DNA from: Sphingomonas horti | GTDB lineage: Bacteria > Pseudomonadota > Alphaproteobacteria > Sphingomonadales > Sphingomonadaceae | Length of the DNA: 64,000 nucleotides | Direction: 5' to 3' | Assembly (NCBI RefSeq): GCF_009753715.1 | Contig: NZ_WQMS01000013.1 | Location: forward strand, 252,796-316,795 | Shown: piece after piece, positions 20,108 through 27,932 of the stretch | Layout of the letters: the number at the start of each line of letters is the position of its first letter | Numbering within the stretch: the stretch's first letter is position 1 | Position numbers and translations under genes: made by a program | Notes under the pieces: generated by a model | Databases searched by the model: none | What the model was told of the DNA's origin: nothing | The model's input: only the letters and a program-made list of their open reading frames with translations

Positions 20108-21109
20108 TCAGGCGCCCTGGTTCTTCCAGTTCTGCATGTTGTTGAACACGGGCGTCACGATCCGCGTCGCCGAATTGCCGGAGCTGGCGCCGTTGGTGTG
20201 GATGCCGACGGCATAGCGCTGGCCGTTCTGCAGCACCCAGACCGGCGATCCGCTCTGGCCGCCGGCCGTGTCGATTTCATAGGTGATCACCCGCGACGAG
20301 AGCGACTTGGCCTTTTGCGCGTGGAACCATTGCTGCGATCCGCCCTTGTCGCCGGGATATCCGCTGAGGTTCAGCGCCGCGTTGCGCAGGAACGCGTCGT
20401 CGCGAACGGCGAAGCCGAAGGTGCCGGTCTGCGCTCCCGGCCGGTGATCGGGCGGCAGGATGATCGCGCCGTAGTCGTGGTCGCGATTCTTGCTCTGCGT
20501 CCAGCCGGTGACGCTCCGGAGCGCGGTGCCGGTATGGCTGCCGAACGGCCGGGTCGCGTCGTTGAGCCCGGGGATCACCTCGATCGACCGCGCCCAGCCG
20601 CCAGCGTCGTGCAGGAACACGCAGTGGCCGGCGGTGATGACGGTCCTCGGCCCGATCAGCCAGCCGGTGCCGATATAGCGGGCGCCGTTGGCTGCCAGGA
20701 TGCGCAGCCCGCAGATCGCCCGCCACGGATAGATCGCGGTATTCTGAACGCGGACGCGGTTGTCCGGGCCGATCACCACCTCGGCCAGGGCGTTGTCCAT
20801 CAGGTCCGGATAGCTTCCGAAGATCGCGTCGACCGGCGCGAATTCCTCGGCTGCGCCCATCGCGCTGCCGGGATCGCCCATCTCCCACGCGGTGTCGACG
20901 AGCATCGACTCGGACGCCGCGTTGGACGCCTCCGTATCGGGCTCCTTGATGTTCTGGTTGATGCCGCCGACGATCTCATATTCGGTTTCGGCGGGAAGCG
21001 GGGCGGTCCCGGCGGACGGATCGGGCAGGTCGATCGAGATCGGGCCGGGGTCGGAGGCTTCGGCTGGCTGCAGGGGGTCAAATCCCTGGCCTTTGAGGGT
21101 CCTGTTCAT
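20108..21109 (-). CDS. Trypsin/V8-like serine endopeptidase
   Basis: 333 aa. The catalytic triad is readable: His162 in TAGHCV, Asp212 in RDHDYGAI, Ser286 in GGQSGSP, consistent with the S1B/glutamyl-endopeptidase-like group. The first 120 residues are acidic and low in structure, possibly a propeptide; the YPWRAICGL segment near 128 would be the start of the mature domain. There is no recognisable Sec signal peptide, so how it would leave the cytoplasm is unclear. I chose ATG 21109 (MNRTLKGQGF) with AAGGA upstream; the longer frame from 21175 has no supporting signal. Confidence 0.85.
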   Translation of the reverse strand: MNRTLKGQGFDPLQPAEASDPGPISIDLPDPSAGTAPLPAETEYEIVGGINQNIKEPDTEASNAASESMLVDTAWEMGDPGSAMGAAEEFAPVDAIFGSYPDLMDNALAEVVIGPDNRVRVQNTAIYPWRAICGLRILAANGARYIGTGWLIGPRTVITAGHCVFLHDAGGWARSIEVIPGLNDATRPFGSHTGTALRSVTGWTQSKNRDHDYGAIILPPDHRPGAQTGTFGFAVRDDAFLRNAALNLSGYPGDKGGSQQWFHAQKAKSLSSRVITYEIDTAGGQSGSPVWVLQNGQRYAVGIHTNGASSGNSATRIVTPVFNNMQNWKNQGA

Positions 21110-21129
21110 GGCGTTGTCCTTCCCAGTAA

Positions 21130-21179
21130 GGGTATGCGGACCGCGCGCAGCGACCGGATGATACGCGTGGCGCATACCC
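21130..21179. promoter_or_regulatory. Inverted repeat upstream of the serine protease gene
   Basis: GGGTATGCG (21130-21138) and CGCATACCC (21171-21179) are perfect 9-base arms 32 bases apart, lying 21-70 bases before the protease start. This could be two half-sites for a regulator or a leader hairpin. No known family matched by eye. Confidence 0.3.
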
Positions 21180-21567
21180 GTCGTTGAACAAACGGATTAT
21201 GCCGGCTTCACGCAGACCCGGGACGCCTCTGATACCACAAGTCGCGGCTCGGATTCAGAGCAATTCGCCACGGAATAATCTGGATCAACACAATGGACGC
21301 GCCAGATCGCGTTTCGCCTCGCACCCGAAAAGGCTGGCGCGAAAATCCTGTCCTACATCGCGCCCGCCATGCTAGCCATGTTCCCGTTATGTTTCTTGCC
21401 TACGCCCTCTCATCGACTCAATCGATCAATCCGGCTGCATTGATCGACAGGATTTTTTCCGCGCGCCGAACCTTCCTAACCTTTCGCGCCTTTCGGCAGC
21501 CGCCGGCGCGATGGACGTCGCGCGAATCGCGCTCTAGCCTTGGCCGAGGACACAATGGGAGGGCAGG
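21180..21567. other. Non-coding divergent region
   Basis: About 390 bases between the protease leader and the M20 gene. Lower GC than its surroundings, with no convincing reading frame on either strand, no repeat of the families seen elsewhere, and no RNA fold that I can identify. It presumably holds the promoters of the two divergent genes; no hexamer pair stood out. Confidence 0.5.
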
Positions 21568-23088
21568 ATGAACGAGGCTCATTTCGATCGGCGGGCGCTG
21601 TTGCAGGGTGCGGCCGCCGGGGCGGCGTTGCTGTCGCCGGCGTCGGCCTTGGCGCAATCGGGCGATGCCAAGGCGATCCGCGCCGCGATCGAGAAGGGCC
21701 ATGACGCGGCGATCAAGCGGCTGCAGGACTGGATCGCCCTGCCCTCGATCGCCGCCGAGAATCGTGACATGCAGAAAGGCGCCGAATATATGGCGGCGCT
21801 GGCCAAGGACGCGGGCTTTCATACCGCCGAGATCGTCCAGACCTCCGGCCATCCGGGCGTGTTCGCGACGCTGGACGCCGGGGCGCCGAGGACGATCGGC
21901 CTCTATTTCATGTACGACGTCAAGCAGTTCGACCCCGCCGAGTGGAGCTCGCCGCCGCTGGAGGCACGGATCGTCGACAAGCCCGGCATGGGCCGCGCGA
22001 TCGTCGGCCGGGGCGCCACCAACCAGAAGGGACCGGAAGCGACGTTCCTCGCCGCGCTGCACGCGATCCGCGCTGCCGGGCGCAAGCTGCCGGTCAACCT
22101 GGTGCTGGTCGCGGAAGGCGAGGAGGAGATCGGCTCGCCCCATTTCCACGAGATCGTGCGCCGGCCCGATATCGCGGCGCGGCTGAAGGCAACGCCCTGC
22201 GTCTTCATGCCGTTCAACAGCCAGGGTCCGGACGGCGAAGTCACCGTCAACCTGGGCGCGAAGGGCGTGATCGAATGCGAGTTGATCGCGAGCGGCGCCG
22301 CCTGGGGTCGCGGCCCGGCCAAGGACGTGCACTCCTCGCTGAAGGCGATGATCGACAGCCCGGTCTGGCGGCTGGTCGAGGCGATGAAGACATTGGTCTC
22401 GCCCGACGGCAACACGGTCATGATCGACGGCTGGGACGAGCATGTCCGTCCCTTGAGCGCCCGCGAGAAGGCGCTGATCGCGGCCGATGCCCGCGCGTCG
22501 AGCGAAGCGGACATGATGAAGGCGCTGGGCGTCAAGCACTGGATCGGCGACCTCGAATGGCTGGCCGCGAACGAGCGGCTCGCGGCGGCTCCGACCGCGA
22601 ATATCGAGGGGCTGGTCGCCGGCTATACCGGCCCCGGCGGCAAGACGATCCTGCCGCACAAGGGCGTCGCCAAGATGGACTTCCGCCTGGCGCCGAACCA
22701 GACCCGCGACGATTGCGTGGCCAAGCTGAAGGCGCATCTGGCGAAGCGCGGCTTTGGCGATATCCAGGTCAACGTCTCCGGCGGCTACGACCCGACCGAG
22801 ACGGCCGAGGACAGCATGCTGATCCGCACCGAGCTCGCGACCTACCAGAAGCTCGGGATCACGCCGACGCTCAATCCGCGGCTCGCGGGCTCCTGGCCCG
22901 GCTATGTCTTCACCAGCGCGCCGATCGGCCTGCCCGCCGGGCATTTCGGCCTGGGGCATGGCAGCGGCGCCCATGCACCCGACGAATATTACCTGATCGA
23001 GCCGACGAATCCGAAGATCGCCGGATTCGACGCGGCGACGATGAGCTATGTCGATTTTCTCTACTCCCTCGCATCTTCAAAGGCTTAG
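21568..23088 (+). CDS. M20-family peptidase homologue with altered metal site
   Basis: 506 aa. The N-terminus (DRRALLQGAAAGAALL) is a twin-arginine-like signal ending near SALAQ, so the protein is probably periplasmic. The fold is M20 (dipeptidase/CNDP-like): MYDV, GRGATNQKGP, EGEEEIGS, KDVHSS and GSGAHAPDE can be aligned with the canonical blocks. However, the first zinc-binding His (GHYDV) is Met, the bridging Asp of ATDDKGP is Asn, and the Asp expected in the next metal block is replaced (MPFNSQ). The catalytic Asp after the lost His, the Glu pair and the last His are kept. Either it uses another mechanism or it is catalytically dead. GGGAGGGCAGG precedes ATG 21568. Confidence 0.82.
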   Translation: MNEAHFDRRALLQGAAAGAALLSPASALAQSGDAKAIRAAIEKGHDAAIKRLQDWIALPSIAAENRDMQKGAEYMAALAKDAGFHTAEIVQTSGHPGVFATLDAGAPRTIGLYFMYDVKQFDPAEWSSPPLEARIVDKPGMGRAIVGRGATNQKGPEATFLAALHAIRAAGRKLPVNLVLVAEGEEEIGSPHFHEIVRRPDIAARLKATPCVFMPFNSQGPDGEVTVNLGAKGVIECELIASGAAWGRGPAKDVHSSLKAMIDSPVWRLVEAMKTLVSPDGNTVMIDGWDEHVRPLSAREKALIAADARASSEADMMKALGVKHWIGDLEWLAANERLAAAPTANIEGLVAGYTGPGGKTILPHKGVAKMDFRLAPNQTRDDCVAKLKAHLAKRGFGDIQVNVSGGYDPTETAEDSMLIRTELATYQKLGITPTLNPRLAGSWPGYVFTSAPIGLPAGHFGLGHGSGAHAPDEYYLIEPTNPKIAGFDAATMSYVDFLYSLASSKA

Positions 23089-23160
23089 GAAGGAAGGCAG
23101 GGTTTCGTTAAGCCTGTTTCTGGGCGGCCGGTTAACGCTTGGCCGATACAAGCCTTGTCC

Positions 23161-23478
23161 ATGTTGGCCGCCCGAGTTCAGCCCGAAAGACGCCAGAGCG
23201 AGCGTGACGAAGTCTTCTACCGCACCCGCGCGACCGTCGCCGGGCTCGGCAGCTTTCCGGCGCAGGTCGTCAACATCTCCGCGAACGGCTTCATGGCCCG
23301 CGCGGAGACGGAGGTCGCGATCGGCCAGACGCTGTCGATCCGGCTGCCGGTCGTCGGCGAAGTGAAGGCGGAAGTGCGCTGGTCGCTGGGCGGCCGCATC
23401 GGCTGCCAGTTCGCGCGCATGATCGACCTCGCTTCCTATCTGGAGCTGCTCGCCACGCTGATGAAGGAAGCGCGCTGA
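23161..23478 (+). CDS. PilZ domain protein (c-di-GMP receptor family)
   Basis: 105 aa, a stand-alone PilZ domain: Arg-rich N-terminus (PERRQSERDEV), strand VVNISANGFMA (the N/DxSxxG motif), and EVRWSLGGRIGCQF at the end. The RxxxR loop is not perfectly placed, so c-di-GMP binding is likely but not certain. A TTG at 23155 is an alternative start to ATG 23161. The next gene encodes an HD-GYP protein, which can degrade c-di-GMP, so the pair may belong to the same signalling branch. Confidence 0.8.
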   Translation: MLAARVQPERRQSERDEVFYRTRATVAGLGSFPAQVVNISANGFMARAETEVAIGQTLSIRLPVVGEVKAEVRWSLGGRIGCQFARMIDLASYLELLATLMKEAR

Positions 23479-23586
23479 CCGGTGGCGTTTACGGGTTGCT
23501 AACCCGCTATTGCGACATTCCGGGTCGAATAGGGGAGGCACGTCATCGGACTGAGACGCATCGCGCCTGAACAAGTCCAGCTCGGG

Positions 23587-24768
23587 ATGTACATCCAGGG
23601 CTTTGACGGATCGTGGCTGGATCATCCCTTCTGGCGCACTCGCTTCGTCATCGAGAAAGAGAAGGACCTGATCCGGGTCCGCGAGAGCGCCGTTGACGCG
23701 GTGCTGATCGACGACACGCTGGGCGTGGCGCCGGACCAGCCGCCCGCCCCGCGCAAAGCAGCTGACTGGCAGCCGCCGGCGCGTCCCGCCGCGGCGGTGT
23801 GGCGCCCGCAGCCCGTCGTCGCCGCGCCCGCGCAAAACTTCGGCAGCAGCTACGGCCGCGCGGCTCGCGTATTCGGCAAGTCGAAGCGCGCCGTCAGCGC
23901 CATGTATGCGGATGTCCGGCTCGGCAAGGCGATCAAGGCCGAAAAGCTGGTGCCGATGGTCGACGAGATCACCAGCTCGATCGACGAGAATCCCCGCGCC
24001 TTCATCAGCATCGCGCAGCTGAAGACCCGCCACGAATATACCTATCTTCACTCGATCGCTGTGTGCGCGCTGATGATCAACCTGGCGCGCGAGCTGCGCT
24101 TCAGCGAGGCTGCGGTGCGCGACGCGGGAATGGCCGGGCTGCTGCACGATATCGGCAAGGCGCTGATGCCGCTCGAGATCCTCGACAAGCCCGGCGAGCT
24201 CAGCGAGGAGGAATTCGACGTCATCAAAACCCACCCGCTGCGCGGGCACGAGCTGCTGGCGAAAAGCAGCGGCGTGTCGCACAACGCGCTGGAGGTGTGC
24301 CTGCGCCATCACGAGCGCTTCGACGGCCAGGGCTATCCGGACGGGCTGGAAGGCGACCGGCTCAGCCTGTTCGCGCGCATGTCGGCGCTGTGCGACGTCT
24401 ATGACGCGGTCACGTCAGAGCGGGCCTATAAGCGGCCCTGGACGCCGACCGAGACGGTCGCGCGGATGCGCGAATGGACGGGGCATTTCGACCCGGAGAT
24501 GTTCGAAATCTTCGTCCGTAGCGTCGGCATCTACCCGGTCGGCGCCCTGGTGCGGCTGAAATCCGGCCGCGCCGCGGTCGTGATCGGCGAGAACCCCGAG
24601 GACCCGACGCGGCCGCCGCTCTATTCTATGCCCGACGAAAACAACCCGGAAGCGCGGCGGCTCGAGTGGGACGGGGACGAAATCGTCGGCATGGAAAGCT
24701 CGGAGTCGCTGAGCGTCGAGAATTGGGAGGCGCAGCGGACGAAGCTGATCAGGCGGGTCCGCTCCTGA
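23587..24768 (+). CDS. HD-GYP cyclic-di-GMP phosphodiesterase with DUF3391 domain
   Basis: Predicted to hydrolyse c-di-GMP. The N-terminal DUF3391 region (LGMYIQGFDGSWLDHPFWRT) is followed by a Pro-rich linker and the HD-GYP domain: HDIGK with metal ligands His187/Asp188, HPLRGHELL, and HHERFDGQGYPDGL containing the GYP signature. 393 aa from the only ATG in the frame. The conserved DUF3391 start (RRIAPEQVQL) lies upstream of this ATG, with no ATG, GTG or TTG before the in-frame stop at 23530. A strong GGGGAGG (23532-23538) would suit initiation at ATC 23545 or CTG 23551, so the true product may be 12-14 residues longer. Confidence 0.9.
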   Translation: MYIQGFDGSWLDHPFWRTRFVIEKEKDLIRVRESAVDAVLIDDTLGVAPDQPPAPRKAADWQPPARPAAAVWRPQPVVAAPAQNFGSSYGRAARVFGKSKRAVSAMYADVRLGKAIKAEKLVPMVDEITSSIDENPRAFISIAQLKTRHEYTYLHSIAVCALMINLARELRFSEAAVRDAGMAGLLHDIGKALMPLEILDKPGELSEEEFDVIKTHPLRGHELLAKSSGVSHNALEVCLRHHERFDGQGYPDGLEGDRLSLFARMSALCDVYDAVTSERAYKRPWTPTETVARMREWTGHFDPEMFEIFVRSVGIYPVGALVRLKSGRAAVVIGENPEDPTRPPLYSMPDENNPEARRLEWDGDEIVGMESSESLSVENWEAQRTKLIRRVRS

Positions 24769-25378
24769 CCTGAGCCATCAGCGCCAGCGGCCGTCCTTCA
24801 TTGTCCTTGAAAAAGGCCATCCACTCCTCGGTCCCGTCCTCGTGCCGGTGCACCATGTGCGGCGCGTTCAGGAACTCGGCCCCGGCGCCGGCGAGCACGG
24901 CGTGGCTTTGGCGGATATCGTCGACGCGGAAATAGAGGATCGACTCCCCGTCGCCCGCCTGCTCCGACTGCGACAGGAACAGGCGCACGCCGCCACAGTC
25001 GAAGAAGGCGAGGTCGCCGAACGAATAGAGGTGCGGCAGCCCCAGCACCTCACCATACCATCGGCGCGCGGCGGCGATGTCGCGCACCTGGCGGGAAATC
25101 TGTCCGATCGGTCCCATCCTGACCTCCTTCTCCGGATCATGCGATTGACGCCCGAGCGCAGCGCCGCGCCGGATGCCGGTCCAGTGGCGAAGCTCCATCC
25201 GGCTCGGCAGCCCCAGCTTCACCAATATGTTGGCGACGTGGAACTTGACCGCGTCGGCGCTGGTCCCCATGCGCGCCGCGATCGCGCGGTTGGTCAGCCC
25301 GTGCCGCACGAGCTCCATCACGCGCCACTCGGCGGGAGTGAGCACGTCATCGTGCGGCGGACGGCCTCTCTGCGTCAT
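24749..25378 (-). CDS. LuxR-type HTH fused to a VOC (glyoxalase-fold) domain
   Basis: 209 aa. Residues 10-70 are a LuxR/GerE DNA-binding domain (LTPAEWRVMELVRHGLTNRAIAARMGTS...VKFHVANILVKLG). Residues 88-209 are a VOC domain (GQISRQVRDIAAARRWYGEV ... MVHRHEDGTEEWMAFFKDNEGRPLALM), the type that binds or converts small metabolites. An in-frame ATG at 25117 opens the VOC domain and carries a perfect AAGGAGGT 5 bases upstream, so a separate VOC protein of about 122 aa could also be made. The ATG at 25378 has no visible Shine-Dalgarno. The gene is 34 bases after recG on the same strand. Confidence 0.82.
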   Translation of the reverse strand: MTQRGRPPHDDVLTPAEWRVMELVRHGLTNRAIAARMGTSADAVKFHVANILVKLGLPSRMELRHWTGIRRGAALGRQSHDPEKEVRMGPIGQISRQVRDIAAARRWYGEVLGLPHLYSFGDLAFFDCGGVRLFLSQSEQAGDGESILYFRVDDIRQSHAVLAGAGAEFLNAPHMVHRHEDGTEEWMAFFKDNEGRPLALMAQVRSGPA

Positions 25379-25412
25379 AAATGGAGGCTAACCGAGTCGG
25401 CGGCGATTTACC

Positions 25413-27473
25413 CTACCCGCTCCTGAGCAGGTTCACGCCAGCGTCGCGCTCGAACAGATAGAGCGCCAGCCGCGCCGCCTGACCGCGTTCGCCGTCGAGG
25501 CCGCCATCGCGGTCGACCAGCAGGCGTGCGTCGTCGCTCGCGATCGGCAGCAGCTCGTTCAGCAGCTCGGGCGTGGCGAGACGGAAGACGTGCTCGCCCG
25601 ATTGGCGCGTGCCCAGCAACTCGCCCGGCCCGCGCAGGCGCAGATCCTCCTCGGCGATGCGGAAGCCGTCATTGGTCTCCCGCATCAGCGCGAGGCGCGA
25701 CCCCGCCGTCTCGCTGAGCTGGCCGGAGCGCAGCAGCAGGCAGACGGACCTGCCCTCCCCGCGCCCCACCCGCCCGCGCAATTGGTGGAGCTGGGCGAGA
25801 CCGAAGCGGTCGGCGTGCTCGATGACCATCAGCGTCGCGTTCGGCACGTCGACGCCGACCTCGATGACCGTGGTCGCAACCAGCACCGAGAGCTGCCCGC
25901 TCGCGAACGCCGCCATGACGGCGTCCTTGTCCGGTCCTTTCATGCGGCCGTGCACCAGGCCGATCCTGTTGCCGAAGCGCAGCCTCAGCGCCGTCGCGCG
26001 CTCCTCGGCGGCGGCGAGGTCGCTCTTCTCGCTCTCTTCGACCAGCGGGCACACCCAATAGGCCTGGCCGCCGGCCGCGATGTGCCGCCCGAGCCCGTCG
26101 ACCACTTCCGCCAGCCGCTCGTCGGAGATCACGCGCGTCTCGATCGGCTGGCGGCCGGGCGGCATCTCGTCCAGGCGGCTGACGTCCATCTCGCCATATT
26201 GGGTGAGCGTCAGCGTGCGCGGGATCGGCGTCGCCGTCATCACCAGCAGGTGCGGCGGCCGCTCCGCCTTCTGGCTCAGCATCAGTCGCTGCGACACGCC
26301 GAAGCGATGCTGCTCGTCCACCACGGCGAGTCCCAGCCGCTTGTAGCTCACGCTCTGCTGGAAGATAGCGTGGGTGCCGACGAGAATGTCGATCGAGCCG
26401 TCGGCCAGTCCCATCAGCGTCGAATCGCGCGCCCTCCCCTTCTCGCGCCCGGTGAGGATCGCGAGGTTGACCGGCAGGCCCGCGAGCATCCGGCTCAGCG
26501 ACTCGAAATGCTGGCGCGCGAGAATTTCGGTCGGCGCAAGCAACGCCCCCTGCGCCCCGGCTTCCACGGCGACGAGCAACGACATCAGCCCGACCAGGGT
26601 CTTGCCCGAGCCCACATCGCCCTGGAGCAGCCGCAACATCGGAGATTGCTGCGCCATGTCGCCCTCGATCTCCGCCACCGCGCGCCGCTGCGCATCCGTC
26701 GGCGTATAGGGAAGCTTCAGCGCATCCCGCAGCCGCCCGTCGCCTTGCAGCGGCTGGCCGCGCCGTTTCCGGGTCGAGGCACGCACCAGCATCAGCGCGA
26801 GCTGGTTCGCGAACACCTCGTCATAGGCAAGCCGCGCGCGCGACGCGGCGTCCGCTGGATCGGCGTGCACGGACGCAAGCGCCGCGCGCCACGGCTTCCA
26901 CCCGCGCTGTTGCAGCACGCTCGGCTCGACCCACTCCGGCAGCTCGGGCGCCCGCGCGATCGCCTGCTCCGCGAGCTGGTGCAGCCGGCGCGAGGTCAGG
27001 CCCTCGGAGAGCGGATAGATCGGCTCCCGCGCCGCCGGCAGGTCCTCGCCCGGTTTCAGCACCAGGTCCGGATGGACGATCTGCAGTTCCTGGCCATAGC
27101 TTTCGAGCTTGCCCGACACGATGCGCTGGTCGCCCAGCGGGAACAGCTTCCGCGCCCAGCCCGGATTGCCGCCGAAATAGACGAGGCTGACATAATCGCC
27201 GCCGGCATCGGTCGCATGCACGCGGAAAGGGCCGCGTCCGCTCCCGGACTGGCGATAGTCGACGGCGGTCAGCGCGATCGTGATCGTCCGCCCCGCATCG
27301 CCCATGTCCAGCCGCTCGACCCGCTTGCGGTCGATCCACCCGGTCGGCAGGTGGAAGGCGACGTCGATCGCCCGCGCGAGGCCCAGGCGTTCGAGCGGCT
27401 TCTTCAGGCCCGGCCCGATTCCTTTCAGCGCCTCCACTTCGGCGAACAGCGGATTGAGGATTTCGGGTCGCAT
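25413..27473 (-). CDS. recG: ATP-dependent DNA helicase RecG
   Basis: Branch-migration helicase that rescues stalled forks. 686 aa: N-terminal wedge domain (LKGIGPGLKKPLERLGL helix-hairpin-helix-like start, then an OB fold), helicase motifs GDVGSGKTL (Walker A), VVDEQHRFGV (DEQH box), TATPIPRTL, and QLRGRVGRGE (motif VI). I chose ATG 27473 (MRPEILNPLF); an in-frame extension to 27530 crosses into the divergent sdhE promoter area. Divergent from sdhE. Confidence 0.96.
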   Translation of the reverse strand: MRPEILNPLFAEVEALKGIGPGLKKPLERLGLARAIDVAFHLPTGWIDRKRVERLDMGDAGRTITIALTAVDYRQSGSGRGPFRVHATDAGGDYVSLVYFGGNPGWARKLFPLGDQRIVSGKLESYGQELQIVHPDLVLKPGEDLPAAREPIYPLSEGLTSRRLHQLAEQAIARAPELPEWVEPSVLQQRGWKPWRAALASVHADPADAASRARLAYDEVFANQLALMLVRASTRKRRGQPLQGDGRLRDALKLPYTPTDAQRRAVAEIEGDMAQQSPMLRLLQGDVGSGKTLVGLMSLLVAVEAGAQGALLAPTEILARQHFESLSRMLAGLPVNLAILTGREKGRARDSTLMGLADGSIDILVGTHAIFQQSVSYKRLGLAVVDEQHRFGVSQRLMLSQKAERPPHLLVMTATPIPRTLTLTQYGEMDVSRLDEMPPGRQPIETRVISDERLAEVVDGLGRHIAAGGQAYWVCPLVEESEKSDLAAAEERATALRLRFGNRIGLVHGRMKGPDKDAVMAAFASGQLSVLVATTVIEVGVDVPNATLMVIEHADRFGLAQLHQLRGRVGRGEGRSVCLLLRSGQLSETAGSRLALMRETNDGFRIAEEDLRLRGPGELLGTRQSGEHVFRLATPELLNELLPIASDDARLLVDRDGGLDGERGQAARLALYLFERDAGVNLLRSG

Positions 27474-27547
27474 GCCTATCTGGCGCCTTCTAACCACAGA
27501 CCCGAGGCGCCCGCCAGCGCCGTCGGGCAATCACGCATGGAGCCGGC

Positions 27548-27814
27548 ATGGACCGCGACGCCCGCCTGAAACGCCTGCGCTTCCGTGCCTGGCATCGCGG
27601 CACCAAGGAAGCGGACCTGCTGGTCGGCGGCTTTTTCGACGCCCACGCGAGCGGTTGGAACGATGACCAGATCGGCTGGTTCGAGGCACTGATGGAAGAG
27701 CAGGACGTCGACATCATGGCCTGGGCGATCGGTACGGCTGAGGTGCCGCAGCGCTGGCAGAGCGAGATGATGAGCGCGATGCAACGGCTCAACTACATTC
27801 CGATCGCCCGCTGA
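27548..27814 (+). CDS. sdhE: FAD assembly factor SdhE (succinate dehydrogenase assembly)
   Basis: 88-aa protein of the DUF339/SdhE/Sdh5 family that helps attach FAD to the flavoprotein subunit of succinate dehydrogenase. The conserved RGTKEADLLVGGF motif (RGxxExD) is at about residues 17-29, and a WAIG...P block follows near residue 60. Whole length is one small four-helix domain, as expected. The recG-sdhE-mfd neighbourhood is commonly seen in Alphaproteobacteria (from memory). Confidence 0.93.
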   Translation: MDRDARLKRLRFRAWHRGTKEADLLVGGFFDAHASGWNDDQIGWFEALMEEQDVDIMAWAIGTAEVPQRWQSEMMSAMQRLNYIPIAR

Positions 27815-27830
27815 ATGAGCTCCATAAACT

Positions 27831-27921
27831 CCGTTCGGCCTGAGCTTGTCGAAGGCCTTCCTTCTCTTTGTCCCGCCTCATCAAGAACAAGGGAGGGCTT
27901 CGAAAGGCTCAGCCCGAGCGG
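27831..27921. repeat. Dispersed palindromic repeat, CTTCGACAAGCTCAG family
   Basis: Imperfect arms CGTTCGGCCTGAGCTTGTCG (from 27832) and the complementary CTTCGAAAGGCTCAGCCCGA (27899-27918) around a purine/pyrimidine-rich loop. It fills the gap between sdhE and mfd. Two further copies of this family are at 38074 and 61197. Confidence 0.85.
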
Positions 27922-27932
27922 TTTGTACTTGC

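Noticed and set aside
20108-25378. A defence island around the protease, HTH-VOC and small unknown genes
   Set aside because: No nuclease, kinase, reverse transcriptase, NTPase or other defence signature is present, and neighbours are housekeeping or c-di-GMP genes.
27831-27932. An N-terminal extension of Mfd from 27846
   Set aside because: The extra codons come entirely from the palindromic repeat and show no Mfd similarity; ATG 27933 starts the conserved region.
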